Source of the DNA: an uncultured Lachnospiraceae bacterium
Lineage (GTDB): Bacteria; Bacillota; Clostridia; Lachnospirales; Lachnospiraceae
Assembly (NCBI GenBank): GCA_900549665.1
Contig: URPH01000010.1
Coordinates: 16,013 to 80,012 of the forward strand
Length of the DNA stretch: 64,000 bases
Direction: 5' to 3'
The position numbers were made by a program, and so were the translations under genes. Positions 55,401-62,492 of this stretch are shown piece after piece (the first letter of the stretch is position 1; every line of letters begins with the position of its first letter). The notes under the pieces were generated by a model. That model did no database searches. It was not told where the DNA came from and saw only the letters and a list, made by a program, of their open reading frames with translations.

Positions 55401-57794
55401 CGGATACCAGATTTTTTTGTTTCCGGTTGTTTTTAAAGATGTAGACCAGTCAGCTGTATCATTCTTGCAATAAATACTGAGTTCTCCATCTCCGTAGAAA
55501 ACGGGTGTCGCAGCACCTGCCCCCAGAACAGCTGTATTTCCTGTATTTGTCACCTTAATCTGTTCGTCCAAAGCTCCACTCGGACCGGAAATAACCGCTC
55601 CCTGCTTTACTTCTAATGTACTGCCACTTATCAATTCAATGCCAGCAGACACTTTTGCATCTCCAATAATAAGTTTCGATTCTTTTACCTCAAAAATATC
55701 TGCTTTGCTTTTAGCTACCACCTCTGTTTTTTCATCTAATGTAAGTGTGGCTCCTCCTGACAAGCCAATAGATCCTTCCACCTTTATATTCTTCATATAT
55801 ACATGTGTCGTATCATACACAGCTTTCAGTACCGTACCACCGGACAATTCATGGCACTCTCCCTCAGATCTGATAATGATTTCTTTCGGGAAATGACCAT
55901 CGAAGTCACCTATAGAATTTACGACACTAACGCTACACTCTGTATCCTGTAATAAAATAATCTCTGCCTTTTCAACACCTTCAAATTCACCTTCACTGCT
56001 ATATGATAAGTATGTCATGGCATCTGCCCAATCGGCATAATAGGTTTCCTTTGTGGTTCCATCCGCTTTGGTTTCAACGATCTTTACGACAGCCTGTGTG
56101 ACTGTAAAGGTAACAGCATCAGATTTTACGGAGCTTTCCCCACATGAAACAGTACAATAGTACTGATAGGTTCCGGGCGCTAATCCGGCAGGAATCTGAT
56201 AGGTACTTTCTGTTGCGCCAGAAACTGCAGTCTCTGTTGCAGAACCTTCTGTTCCATCAGATGTTACTTGATACCACTGGTAGGTCAATTCGCCGGTGCT
56301 CTCAGCCGCTATAGTAAGCTTCGGTGCGTCTGCTTCTGCATAATATTCCAGAACAGTACTCTTATTTTGAGCAATAGAAGGCTGCTCTGTAATCGTGATC
56401 GCTACAGGAATGACTTTGACATTTGTAATTTCTGTTTTATCTGTCAGATCTACCGGTTCTTCCTTATCCTGTGAAACAAAGCCATAACCCGGAACTAACA
56501 TATTGGAAAGGGCATAACCCTTTGATGCGTCACAGGTTTCACCGCTTATGACATCTGTATATACCGAACTGTATATACCTCCGCGAAGATTAATGGTTAC
56601 TTTTGCAGATTCTCGATTTCCATCAGCCGTCTTAATATAATGATACACATATAAATTTTTAACACTTGTATCCGCTCCTTCAATAGAAAGTTCGGCTCCT
56701 CCATATCCATATATATATTCATATTCGCCACTCTTAATTTGACAACGGGCATCGGAATTGCTTGTAGTCTTAAGAGTTCCTACCACTACCTTATTACATT
56801 TTCCACTTTCTAATACTCCAGTACCATTTTGCAGAATATCCAATTCATAACAATATGCATTGTTTAATGTAAAATTCGCCTGATCATCAACATTAAGAGT
56901 ACCATACAGCTTACCGGTTAAACTTTTCGAATTTGTTAAAACAACGCCCATATTCCGAAAGTTCATTATAAAATTACCACATGCCCATATTCCTCCGGCA
57001 TTGGTACCAGGATTCGCTCTATATAGCCCCATTTCCATTCCATTCAGATTAATGGTCAACGTTACATTTTTATTTTCACCGTCTAATGTCCATTCAAACT
57101 CTTTATAATCATCATAATTAATTTTAGCAGTTTGCAATAACTTTAATGTAATATCAAGCTCACTATCCGTAGAGGTATTTACTGCCTCGCTGATCGCATT
57201 GCACGCGTCATTCAATGTTGTATAATTTGTAGATTCACCATTTATACTGACCTGAACCAGATCATTAGCCAGCGTTGCCACGCCATAATCCCCAACCAGA
57301 GCATAAATTGCCGGCAGTTCCACATCTTTACCAAGTACGAGCTTATTGCCTTTTTCATCGGTATCAGGCAGAACCGGGGTATAGACATAGCAGAAACCCT
57401 CATGCTCTTCGCTACTGTCAAATTCTTCTGCGTCACTCTCGTCTGCATCCAACTCCCACTTGATATCCGCAAGCTGGATTTTCTCAGTCTTAGCAGCACT
57501 TTCATTATCTGAAACGGAAACTGCATCTTCCTGTTTTGCTTTTTCCACTGTTACAGTCAGCGTATCAGGGAAATTGATGTCATCTTCTGATGCTCCGACA
57601 TCCAGTTTCTGCTCCCGTATGTCTTTTGACAAAGAATCAAAAGCAACAATAGACAGCTCCTCCTGCGTAGTCTCTGCACCAACTGCCAATGCTGACAGAT
57701 CCGTCATATTGCCGATCATGACAACGGACAGGGCAACAGATAGTATCCGCTTGGATAACTGTCTAAAGTTAATGATGGTATTTTTCTTTTTCAT
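49455..57794 (-). CDS. Giant cell-surface protein
   Basis: Exported protein of 2779 residues. A signal peptide (about 1-38: RQLSKRILSVALSVVMIGN to ALAVGAE) is followed by a long modular exterior. Beta-helix-like stretches (about 180-450 and 590-760) and Ig-like units (for example ELTYQWYQVTSDG near 530) come first. Then come several MBG/Big-like repeats between about 1550 and 2300 that recur as 'PxITIRVADMTVGYGE' or 'TVKKAVPRIIWTP' phrases. Cys pairs in GLCANCGRTDL, VWCLECGE and YECSACGYT may be metal-binding or disulfide sites. The C-terminus is one membrane helix plus KRKEK, preceded by EATGSHT instead of a clear LPxTG. It is likely an adhesin; the ligand is unknown. The ATG at 57794 has AGGAG 7 bases upstream. 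A LuxR regulator gene lies just upstream. Confidence 0.9.
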   Translation of the reverse strand: MKKKNTIINFRQLSKRILSVALSVVMIGNMTDLSALAVGAETTQEELSIVAFDSLSKDIREQKLDVGASEDDINFPDTLTVTVEKAKQEDAVSVSDNESAAKTEKIQLADIKWELDADESDAEEFDSSEEHEGFCYVYTPVLPDTDEKGNKLVLGKDVELPAIYALVGDYGVATLANDLVQVSINGESTNYTTLNDACNAISEAVNTSTDSELDITLKLLQTAKINYDDYKEFEWTLDGENKNVTLTINLNGMEMGLYRANPGTNAGGIWACGNFIMNFRNMGVVLTNSKSLTGKLYGTLNVDDQANFTLNNAYCYELDILQNGTGVLESGKCNKVVVGTLKTTSNSDARCQIKSGEYEYIYGYGGAELSIEGADTSVKNLYVYHYIKTADGNRESAKVTINLRGGIYSSVYTDVISGETCDASKGYALSNMLVPGYGFVSQDKEEPVDLTDKTEITNVKVIPVAITITEQPSIAQNKSTVLEYYAEADAPKLTIAAESTGELTYQWYQVTSDGTEGSATETAVSGATESTYQIPAGLAPGTYQYYCTVSCGESSVKSDAVTFTVTQAVVKIVETKADGTTKETYYADWADAMTYLSYSSEGEFEGVEKAEIILLQDTECSVSVVNSIGDFDGHFPKEIIIRSEGECHELSGGTVLKAVYDTTHVYMKNIKVEGSIGLSGGATLTLDEKTEVVAKSKADIFEVKESKLIIGDAKVSAGIELISGSTLEVKQGAVISGPSGALDEQIKVTNTGNTAVLGAGAATPVFYGDGELSIYCKNDTADWSTSLKTTGNKKIWYPITLPEGVTLPTDGENASVVSVYNGDTYGLYQNGDTTDNSISVPGQICSYYLTKDGKGTNNANLQIISDSKFTMPAAAVTLLGHNTDEYGLCANCGRTDLAKAYENGHLHVEGLTGRTYDSYPQILSNITLDTADGSKTLTAPSYYNERGIPAWNSPIGVGGDNPLNSAIAEYVVHYKNNADIYTLTQGEAGFDEAKAPQVTIKGRGNYTGEVTIYFTIGKGTARLGDINVCINSYCGYEQPAWSLIPLQFEADPSDQYQFAAGLTDGKYIPVCSESEANNWYKSGTYISNYKIEYSTDDQKTWITEKEFGTTVENAYMITDAGEYSFYLRITGGNGLFDTLTSEKCIARITPRDLSLLYGITVDVPEDLVAYYTGKPVLPASGYQLKDRELYQRDADGNLITGYTLVKDTDFTVSGLNNTDITDDATLIFTGKRNYRGEIKADNKFAIKYAFSPAQTTVSKDHWYNGDVPVKFSEQDESSDAEKIVYKENVEAGAGLSDNLNAYASLEEAINGSALGYTFTSEGRNTQTLYIKDEDNGYISTSVDVTVQIDKTAPVWEGTDGSSNGYGIQIKENWWKKLLNTISFDQFYNDETLEIKIRANDEKAGIDTSGLDQYFYYIEEVSDENAIDNYKVKTAEELDQLSFVGVAANGASAVTVGSLSKDANYVVYAYAVDKAGNKSEYICTEGIVRDTAILSYVINAPNASTGTLDDTKGTFSFEAPEDLTLLYFYVHANEFESASEYKDFVDKMTDYYKNLDSASSEKYLPLAKKENDGKWAPNFTSDGDKVQTSFGYPRREITLHTCKVPKGNYELTISDLQPSEACTVWMVSIDRAGNISSSPFMSFTTTKALPWIAAVPVLTGFYGDKPQDLTITTPGVAEYGDVEIQGEWKITEKDTTPLGMNTTTTCQVTFIPDASLYPDQFENHIFRVRPVIKKRPITIRVADMTVGYGENIPRITDGDFDIVTDGESKGLAGSDTKETIQNTLSLVTSAKSGSDCGEYPFTVSSDSGNYEVTAKYFDNLSDLTNPKTEGTLTITKAAGEIIQNEGFTTSVTAVYKDPDFSLNVSPNNKEGKLIYEVRDSKDSNGVSVEDDWIVSVSDDGKVTVKSPGSAKIKMYLPATKNYTTATPLTVDVTVNKKAYTAEAVNRKYLYSKENEDAIDLLPLLPKDCGSANFGAISTTDSSSFVEAPLYKECKLVYKLATGNIGKKITITVPIITDNYIINGNNTLTINLELVEQKPLKLQGELTLQKNEMAYGESWSVLQFNEAKFVDEDTGEEIVGTLAWNAPDDKPEVGERLAEWTFTPDNVEYAPYIGYITVTVKKAVPRIIWTPDPPEQIYRTSAYSGEILNGLSKNPGIVIGVDNQQIGGIWKWEDENQTPTVGQSERRVYFEPYDTQHYENSAMDTVTLTVIKAKPYILTVPQISDYTHGDTLNSQKLTGTVIYGDGRGNRGSDDAYSNETVSGTFAWVKADTKLSYQNDNGKSYEYVFIPADTASYETVGSSIRITVNKAQNPPQVPDSIMNVGFSCKKVGDVTLPDGWEWTPKQGQDTNLTVGNTITVKATYTAADSVNYENLTVDVAIIRSNCEHVKTERRGELKATCAATGNTGDVWCLECGEMIVRGTEIEKDPTNHVALTSRVTKQPTTTEEGAMTYECSACGYTMTKPIAKIAAVEDPNPGNNNPVPVNPVNSNGPQYGVKAPGLNNVQKNVKQLADNAKKPKQDDTSAEDAKEPFIRGKDGKEGWDVIKADASASAEGSTITVDMNGSSVVPGSIFDTIRGKDITIEFDLGNGITWQVNGKSVTKETVSDIDFSVSVGKDASNTIPVDVINALTGERFSMNLTLAYDGEFGFEATLCLNMGEKNQGLIANLFYYNADTNELEFICADEVDENGQTELIFTHASDYTIILDTASMEPVAGAEDTITTDTADNDTVQAASAEVDDTVQTADAEATGSHTMLIWLIVIVCMAAVAAGVVIVVKRKEK

Positions 57795-57860
57795 ATAAAT
57801 TCTCCTCTTACTTATCACAAAGCCTTTTACGGCATAGTTCACCTGATTATCTCATAATAT

Positions 57861-57889
57861 ATTATAGTTACCTCTATATTATTTGTATA
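57861..57889 (-). promoter_or_regulatory. Promoter of the surface-protein gene
   Basis: On the minus strand a weak -35 TATACA (57889-57884), a 17-base spacer and a perfect -10 TATAAT (57866-57861), 66 bases before the start codon. The weak -35 fits an activator-dependent promoter. Confidence 0.6.
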
Positions 57890-57890
57890 G

Positions 57891-57932
57891 CAAACTAAAG
57901 TTGAGTAAAACTAAACTTTTAACCAAACTTTT
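57891..57932 (-). promoter_or_regulatory. Three A/T-rich repeats upstream of the surface-protein promoter
   Basis: On the plus strand CAAACTAAAGTTG, AAAACTAAACTTTT and AACCAAACTTTT follow one another at about 15-base intervals, ending directly beside the -35. They look like activator half-sites; the neighbouring LuxR-type regulator is the natural candidate. This is inference. Confidence 0.5.
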
Positions 57933-57952
57933 TTACTGTAAACGCAAAAAAT

Positions 57953-57980
57953 CCCCTGTATGGAAGCTACCATACAGGGG
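57953..57980 (-). terminator. Terminator of the LuxR-type regulator gene
   Basis: On the minus strand an 11-base-pair perfect stem, CCCCTGTATGG with CCATACAGGGG and a 6-base loop, is followed by A and six Ts. It separates the regulator from the surface-protein promoter. Confidence 0.93.
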
Positions 57981-58008
57981 GCTGTGTTTTGTTGCTATTT
58001 AATTAGAT

Positions 58009-59511
58009 TCAAAGCAGACCAATTTCTCTGCCGCGGTTGACCGCCTGCTGCCTGTTCTGTACCTGAAGCTTCCGAAAAATATTATTGCTGTGAAATTTAA
58101 CGGTTCCGGTCTTTTTTCCAAGTCTGTCGGCAATCTCATCATTGCTCATTCCCTGCGCCATCAGCCGGAACACATTTGCTTCCATAGCCGTCAACGGTTC
58201 ATAATATTCGGCCGGTGATTTCAGATAATCAGGAAAATGTTTGCCAACCTCTCCCGCAAGGTCCATGATCATATCTGTAAAGGCATCCGCGCCTCTCTCC
58301 TGCTGATAGACTGTGAGCATCTGTACCATACAGTTGCCTTCATCTGCAAGCAGACGGAGATAATGATGCCGCCTTGCAAGTGCCAACGCTTTGCCAAGCT
58401 CATCGCTCATCCGTTGTCTGTCGCCGGCTTTGTGGTAAATGATGGCGGAAAGCATGTAGCACTCGCACAGATCCATATACCTTTTTACCGGGCTAAGCAA
58501 ATCAGTAAGCTGCTTCACCAGCACATGAGCCACCATATATCTACCCGTTTGCAGATAGCATCGTACCTTTACCAGATAGGCATACATGTCCATCATAAAG
58601 ATGTCCTTATTTTCATCCGGTGCTGTATGCTCCAGCCAGTTTTCCACTTCCTCCTGACATCCGTCATAGCAGGCTGCCAGACAGGCAAGGGCATTTAAGC
58701 TGGAGGTCAGTTCCTCCCAGCCTGTTTGATGTATCCTTTCGCGGATTTTTTCAACCAGGGGCTTGGCCATCTTTGTCTGTCCATTTACAAGCAGGATTTT
58801 CATCTGCAGGGCCAGCGCCACGAACAGGCAGCGCATATCCTTATCCTTCTCAACAAGCGGAATGATACCCGTTACCAGCACAAGTGCGTTAAAGCATTCA
58901 TTATTCTGATAATACCATTCTGCAAGTAAAATATCATATATACTCTGCCCATTGCCTCCGTACAGCTGCTGCACGGTATCAATGATGATATCGCCATATC
59001 GCTCCAAAAAGGGACCGTATCTCGTAAAATCACGAAATCCGTTCAATATACTCGGGCGGCAGGCTGACAGGGTAAGTCCCATAACCGGCACTGCCTGCAT
59101 CTTAATCAGGCAAAAAATGATTCTCAGAAACATGGAATCACTTGTATACGGCATTACCATTTCCAGTATGATCCTGTAAAGGTCTGTCTGCTTCAGATCC
59201 TGTGGCTGCCAATGCTTTGGGGTCTCTCCCAACAGCTTCATGCTTTCTTTTGCCAGATCCAGTCGTCCTGCCATGGAATAGATCAGGGCAAGATGTGTCA
59301 CCAGCACGGGATTTTCCATACATTCCTGTGTGTCAAGCCGGTAGAAATATTCTCTGCAATCCCAAAGCGCGGGCATGGAAAAAGGATGCCGGACAAATTC
59401 TTCCACGATGGTTTCCGGTAAATGCCCCCTTTTATCCGCCGCTTTCATAATGCGCAGCATTTCTTTTCTCGGGCGGGGATAGGTTTGTTTTTCTTTTTTT
59501 ATCATACTCAT
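58009..59511 (-). CDS. MalT-like LuxR-family transcriptional regulator without ATPase domain
   Basis: Protein of 500 residues. The first 430 residues are TPR-like helical repeats (for example LALIYSMAGRLDLAKESMKL and VRCYLQTGRYMVAHVLVKQL). A C-terminal LuxR helix-turn-helix reads LTAMEANVFRLMAQGMSNDE, IADRLGKKTGTVKFHSNNIF, RKLQVQNRQQAV. Classical MalT has an N-terminal ATPase of about 240 residues before the repeats; it is absent here. It is a single-gene unit with its own strong promoter and terminator, directly upstream of the giant surface-protein gene and in the same orientation. It probably regulates that gene. Confidence 0.88.
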   Translation of the reverse strand: MSMIKKEKQTYPRPRKEMLRIMKAADKRGHLPETIVEEFVRHPFSMPALWDCREYFYRLDTQECMENPVLVTHLALIYSMAGRLDLAKESMKLLGETPKHWQPQDLKQTDLYRIILEMVMPYTSDSMFLRIIFCLIKMQAVPVMGLTLSACRPSILNGFRDFTRYGPFLERYGDIIIDTVQQLYGGNGQSIYDILLAEWYYQNNECFNALVLVTGIIPLVEKDKDMRCLFVALALQMKILLVNGQTKMAKPLVEKIRERIHQTGWEELTSSLNALACLAACYDGCQEEVENWLEHTAPDENKDIFMMDMYAYLVKVRCYLQTGRYMVAHVLVKQLTDLLSPVKRYMDLCECYMLSAIIYHKAGDRQRMSDELGKALALARRHHYLRLLADEGNCMVQMLTVYQQERGADAFTDMIMDLAGEVGKHFPDYLKSPAEYYEPLTAMEANVFRLMAQGMSNDEIADRLGKKTGTVKFHSNNIFRKLQVQNRQQAVNRGREIGLL

Positions 59512-59552
59512 TATTGTCTCTTTAAAATATGGTGTGGACAGTATATAGGGAT

Positions 59553-59582
59553 ATTATACTCCTTATAATTGAGTTTTGACAA
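59553..59582 (-). promoter_or_regulatory. Promoter of the LuxR-type regulator gene
   Basis: On the minus strand TTGTCA (59582-59577), an 18-base spacer and a perfect TATAAT (59558-59553), about 41 bases before the start codon. Confidence 0.75.
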
Positions 59583-59625
59583 ATGATTCGGGCGCCGATC
59601 AGTTGGCTGACAACAGAAAAGTCAA

Positions 59626-60840
59626 TTACAATTTCTTAATTCTCTCAATCGCTTCAACCGTATTTTCATAAGAGCCGAATGCAGTCAGACGGAAATAGGT
59701 CTCGCCGCTTGGTCCAAATCCGGAACCGGGTGTACCCACAACATTTGCTTTTTCCAACAGATAGTCAAAAAATTCCCAGCTGTTCATTCCGTTCGGAGCC
59801 TTCAGCCAGATATAAGGAGCATTTACACCACCGGAAACGGTGTATCCGGCTTCTTTTAATCCGGTCAGGATATATTTTGCATTATTCATATAATAAGCGA
59901 CCTGTTCTTTTAACTGTGCTTGTCCCTCCGGAGAGTAAACAGCTTCGCCGGCACGCTGGACAATGTACGGTGCTCCGTTGTATTTGGTGCCATGGCGTCT
60001 TGCCCACAATGCATGCAGCTTGGTTCCTTCTACCTCAAGGTCTTTGGGAATAACGGTATATCCAAGACGCACTCCGGTAAATCCGGCATTTTTGGAAAAT
60101 GAATGTAATTCAATCGCACAGGTTCTGGCGCCCTCGCACTCGTAAATGCTGTGAGGAACATCGTCTTCGGAAATATAAGCTTCATAGGCTGCATCGTAGA
60201 TGATCACGGAGCCGTTTTTATTGGCATAATCCACCCATTCCTGCAGCTGTGCCCTGGTAATGGTAGATCCGGTCGGGTTGTTGGGGAAGCACAGGTAGAT
60301 AATATCCGGCAACTCTTTTGGAAGCTCCGGTGCGAAGTCATTGTCAACAGTACAGGGCATGTAGATCACATCGCTCCATGTCTCGGTCTTGGGATCATAG
60401 GTACCGGTACGTCCTGCCATAACATTGGTATCCACATATACCGGGTATACCGGATCGCAGACAGCAATCTTGTTGTCCACACTGAAAATCTCCTGAATAT
60501 TACCGGAGTCGCATTTTGCTCCATCTGAAACAAAGATCTCATCAGCCGCAATATCGCAGCCTCTTTTTTTGTAATCATTTTCGGCGATTGCATTTCTTAG
60601 GAATTCATATCCCAGATCCGGTGCATATCCATGGAAGGTCTCGGCCACACCCATTTCCGAAACCGCACTGTGAAGCGCCTCGATAATAGCCGGTGCCAGA
60701 GGCTGGGTCACATCACCGATTCCAAGACGGATAATCTTTTTGTCAGGATTTTCTGCGGCATAAGCATTTACCTTTTTTCCGATTGTTGAAAAAAGATAGC
60801 TTCCTGGAAGTTTTAAATAATTGTCATTTACTTTTGCCAT
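59626..60840 (-). CDS. dapL: LL-diaminopimelate aminotransferase
   Basis: PLP enzyme of 404 residues that converts tetrahydrodipicolinate directly to LL-diaminopimelate, the short route to lysine and peptidoglycan. The N-terminus AKVNDNYLKLPGSYLFSTIG is typical of DapL. The PLP Lys lies in ELHSFSKNAGFTGVRLGY. GIGDVTQPL, FPNNPTGSTIT and the C-terminal GFGPSGETYFRLTAFGS also match. The ATG at 60840 is chosen because it lies 8 bases after GGAG; the upstream ATG is too close. The preceding gene is dapF, which acts on the product. Confidence 0.96.
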   Translation of the reverse strand: MAKVNDNYLKLPGSYLFSTIGKKVNAYAAENPDKKIIRLGIGDVTQPLAPAIIEALHSAVSEMGVAETFHGYAPDLGYEFLRNAIAENDYKKRGCDIAADEIFVSDGAKCDSGNIQEIFSVDNKIAVCDPVYPVYVDTNVMAGRTGTYDPKTETWSDVIYMPCTVDNDFAPELPKELPDIIYLCFPNNPTGSTITRAQLQEWVDYANKNGSVIIYDAAYEAYISEDDVPHSIYECEGARTCAIELHSFSKNAGFTGVRLGYTVIPKDLEVEGTKLHALWARRHGTKYNGAPYIVQRAGEAVYSPEGQAQLKEQVAYYMNNAKYILTGLKEAGYTVSGGVNAPYIWLKAPNGMNSWEFFDYLLEKANVVGTPGSGFGPSGETYFRLTAFGSYENTVEAIERIKKL

Positions 60841-60912
60841 GTCCATTTCTCCTTTTTCGGGATCAGATGCATATTTACTGTACTGATTCTATTTTTTATT
60901 TTTATATTTTTA

Positions 60913-61809
60913 TCAATCTTCCCAAGGGTATTCACCCTCAAAAACTGTCTCGGCCGGGCCGGTCATATAGACACGATTTTCTTTCCTGTCCCAGAATATT
61001 TTGATCTTACCGCCAAGGACCCTGACTGTTACCTCATCATCTGTCAATCCGTTTAAAATACAGGCAACTACGGTTGCACAGCATCCGGTTCCGCAGGCTA
61101 AGGTTTCGCCGGTTCCCCTCTCCCAGACACGCATATTGACATGCTTTCTGTCCACGATCTCTACAAACTCGGTATTGATCCTGTTGGGGAAATCCTCATA
61201 ATTTTCAAAAGAAGGTCCGATAGCTTCAATATCCAGATCTGCCACATGATCTACAAATACGACCGCATGCGGATTGCCCATGGAAACACAGGTGATCTCA
61301 TATACATCTTCTTTTATGGTAATGGGAGCTGATACAACAGCCTTGTCATATCCGGGAATATCGTTAAATTCCGCCCATCCTCCGTTTTTACTCATTTCTG
61401 AAAGGTATTCTGCCACAGGCACTTCTTTTGCAATCAAAACGGGAGCACCCATATTTACCTTTGCATGCGTCATTTTACCGTCCTTAACCGTCAGATCCAG
61501 ATATTTGATCTTTCCGGCACTGACAATACTGATCTTTTTTTTGTCCGTCATTTTATGATCGTATACATATTTTGCCACGCAGCGGATACCGTTTCCACAC
61601 ATCTCCGAACGGCTTCCGTCCGCATTGTACATTTCCATTTCAAAATCCGCCACGTCTGACGGATTGATAAAGATCGCACCATCCGAACCGACACCAAAGT
61701 GTCTGTCGCTGACAACCTTCGCAAATTCTGCTTTATTTTTTATATGCTCCGTAAAACCATTGATATATACATAGTCGTTTCCACAACCCTGCATCTTGGT
61801 AAATTTCAT
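60913..61809 (-). CDS. dapF: Diaminopimelate epimerase
   Basis: Cofactor-independent racemase of 298 residues that turns LL-diaminopimelate into meso-diaminopimelate. The two catalytic Cys residues are in RSEMCGNGIRC and in ACGTGCCAT. MQGCGNDYVY at the N-terminus and GVGSDGAI are also conserved. The ATG at 61809 lies 9 bases after GAGG. It is followed by dapL after 72 bases, so the two consecutive pathway steps are encoded side by side. Confidence 0.97.
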   Translation of the reverse strand: MKFTKMQGCGNDYVYINGFTEHIKNKAEFAKVVSDRHFGVGSDGAIFINPSDVADFEMEMYNADGSRSEMCGNGIRCVAKYVYDHKMTDKKKISIVSAGKIKYLDLTVKDGKMTHAKVNMGAPVLIAKEVPVAEYLSEMSKNGGWAEFNDIPGYDKAVVSAPITIKEDVYEITCVSMGNPHAVVFVDHVADLDIEAIGPSFENYEDFPNRINTEFVEIVDRKHVNMRVWERGTGETLACGTGCCATVVACILNGLTDDEVTVRVLGGKIKIFWDRKENRVYMTGPAETVFEGEYPWED

Positions 61810-61859
61810 ATCCATTTTCCTCTTTCCTGCCATCTGCCAAAAAACTCTGTCGCCGGCAC

Positions 61860-62408
61860 CTACTCCTGCATAATACTTAGCACCATCTGCGCTGTTTCCA
61901 CCATACTGGTGCTGTTATCCATACTTGTTTTCTGTATGTATCTGTGAGCTTCCTCTTCTGTCATATTGTTCCGGTCCATAAGTAAAAGCTTTGCTTCCTT
62001 GATCAAAGCAATTTCCTTGGAGTTGCGCTGTCTCGGCTGTGCCTTTCTCTTTTTGCGCTTATAAGAAATAGAGTTACCGAGCATTTCAACCGTGTTGACG
62101 AGGTCTCTCATCTGGAACGGCATGGCCAGACAGATGATATCATTGTCCTGACAATCAACCAAGAGGTGCTGCGATGCCATAAGAAGCATTTCAAAATCAT
62201 CAGGGAGATTTTCGTGCAGTTCAAAGTAAAGCATGTCCGTCAGCTTATATCCGCATACAACAATCCCATCCCGCAGCTGGTCAGCTGCCGCCAGAACCTG
62301 CAGTCCGGATGTACAGACCGCTTCCACGGAATATCCGCTCCGAACCAGCAGATTTTTCATATTTTTTGCATCTTCAATTTTGGGAAGTGCAACAATTATA
62401 CTGGTCAC
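61860..62408 (-). CDS. ANTAR-domain RNA-binding response regulator
   Basis: Protein of 182 residues. The N-terminal receiver-like domain (about 1-115) lacks a clear phospho-acceptor DD/D arrangement. A basic linker (KRKKRKAQPRQRNSKEIALI) precedes the C-terminal ANTAR domain (about 130-180; AKLLLMDRNNMTEEEAHRYI, QKTSMDNSTSM). ANTAR proteins act as antiterminators that bind paired hairpins in leader RNAs, often for nitrogen genes. I chose the GTG at 62408, 10 bases after AGGAGG, rather than the upstream frame. It lies 84 bases downstream of glnA and may control it through the leader hairpin at 63861-63893. Confidence 0.88.
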   Translation of the reverse strand: MTSIIVALPKIEDAKNMKNLLVRSGYSVEAVCTSGLQVLAAADQLRDGIVVCGYKLTDMLYFELHENLPDDFEMLLMASQHLLVDCQDNDIICLAMPFQMRDLVNTVEMLGNSISYKRKKRKAQPRQRNSKEIALIKEAKLLLMDRNNMTEEEAHRYIQKTSMDNSTSMVETAQMVLSIMQE

Positions 62409-62442
62409 TCTACATCCACCTCCTATCCGTGCCTGCATAATC

Positions 62443-62469
62443 TGACAAAATAATAATTCCATTTTGTCA
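62443..62469 (-). other. Hairpin between glnA and the ANTAR gene
   Basis: TGACAAAAT and ATTTTGTCA, nine bases each, with a 9-base loop. There is no T run after it, so it is not an intrinsic terminator. It may be an RNA-processing or binding site in the glnA-ANTAR mRNA. Confidence 0.5.
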
Positions 62470-62492
62470 AAACATATGATTGCACTTCAGGC

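Noticed and set aside
59583..59625. Hairpin around GGCGCC after dapL as a terminator
   Set aside because: The stem is short and no T run follows on the minus strand; the end of the glnA-dapL transcript remains unassigned.
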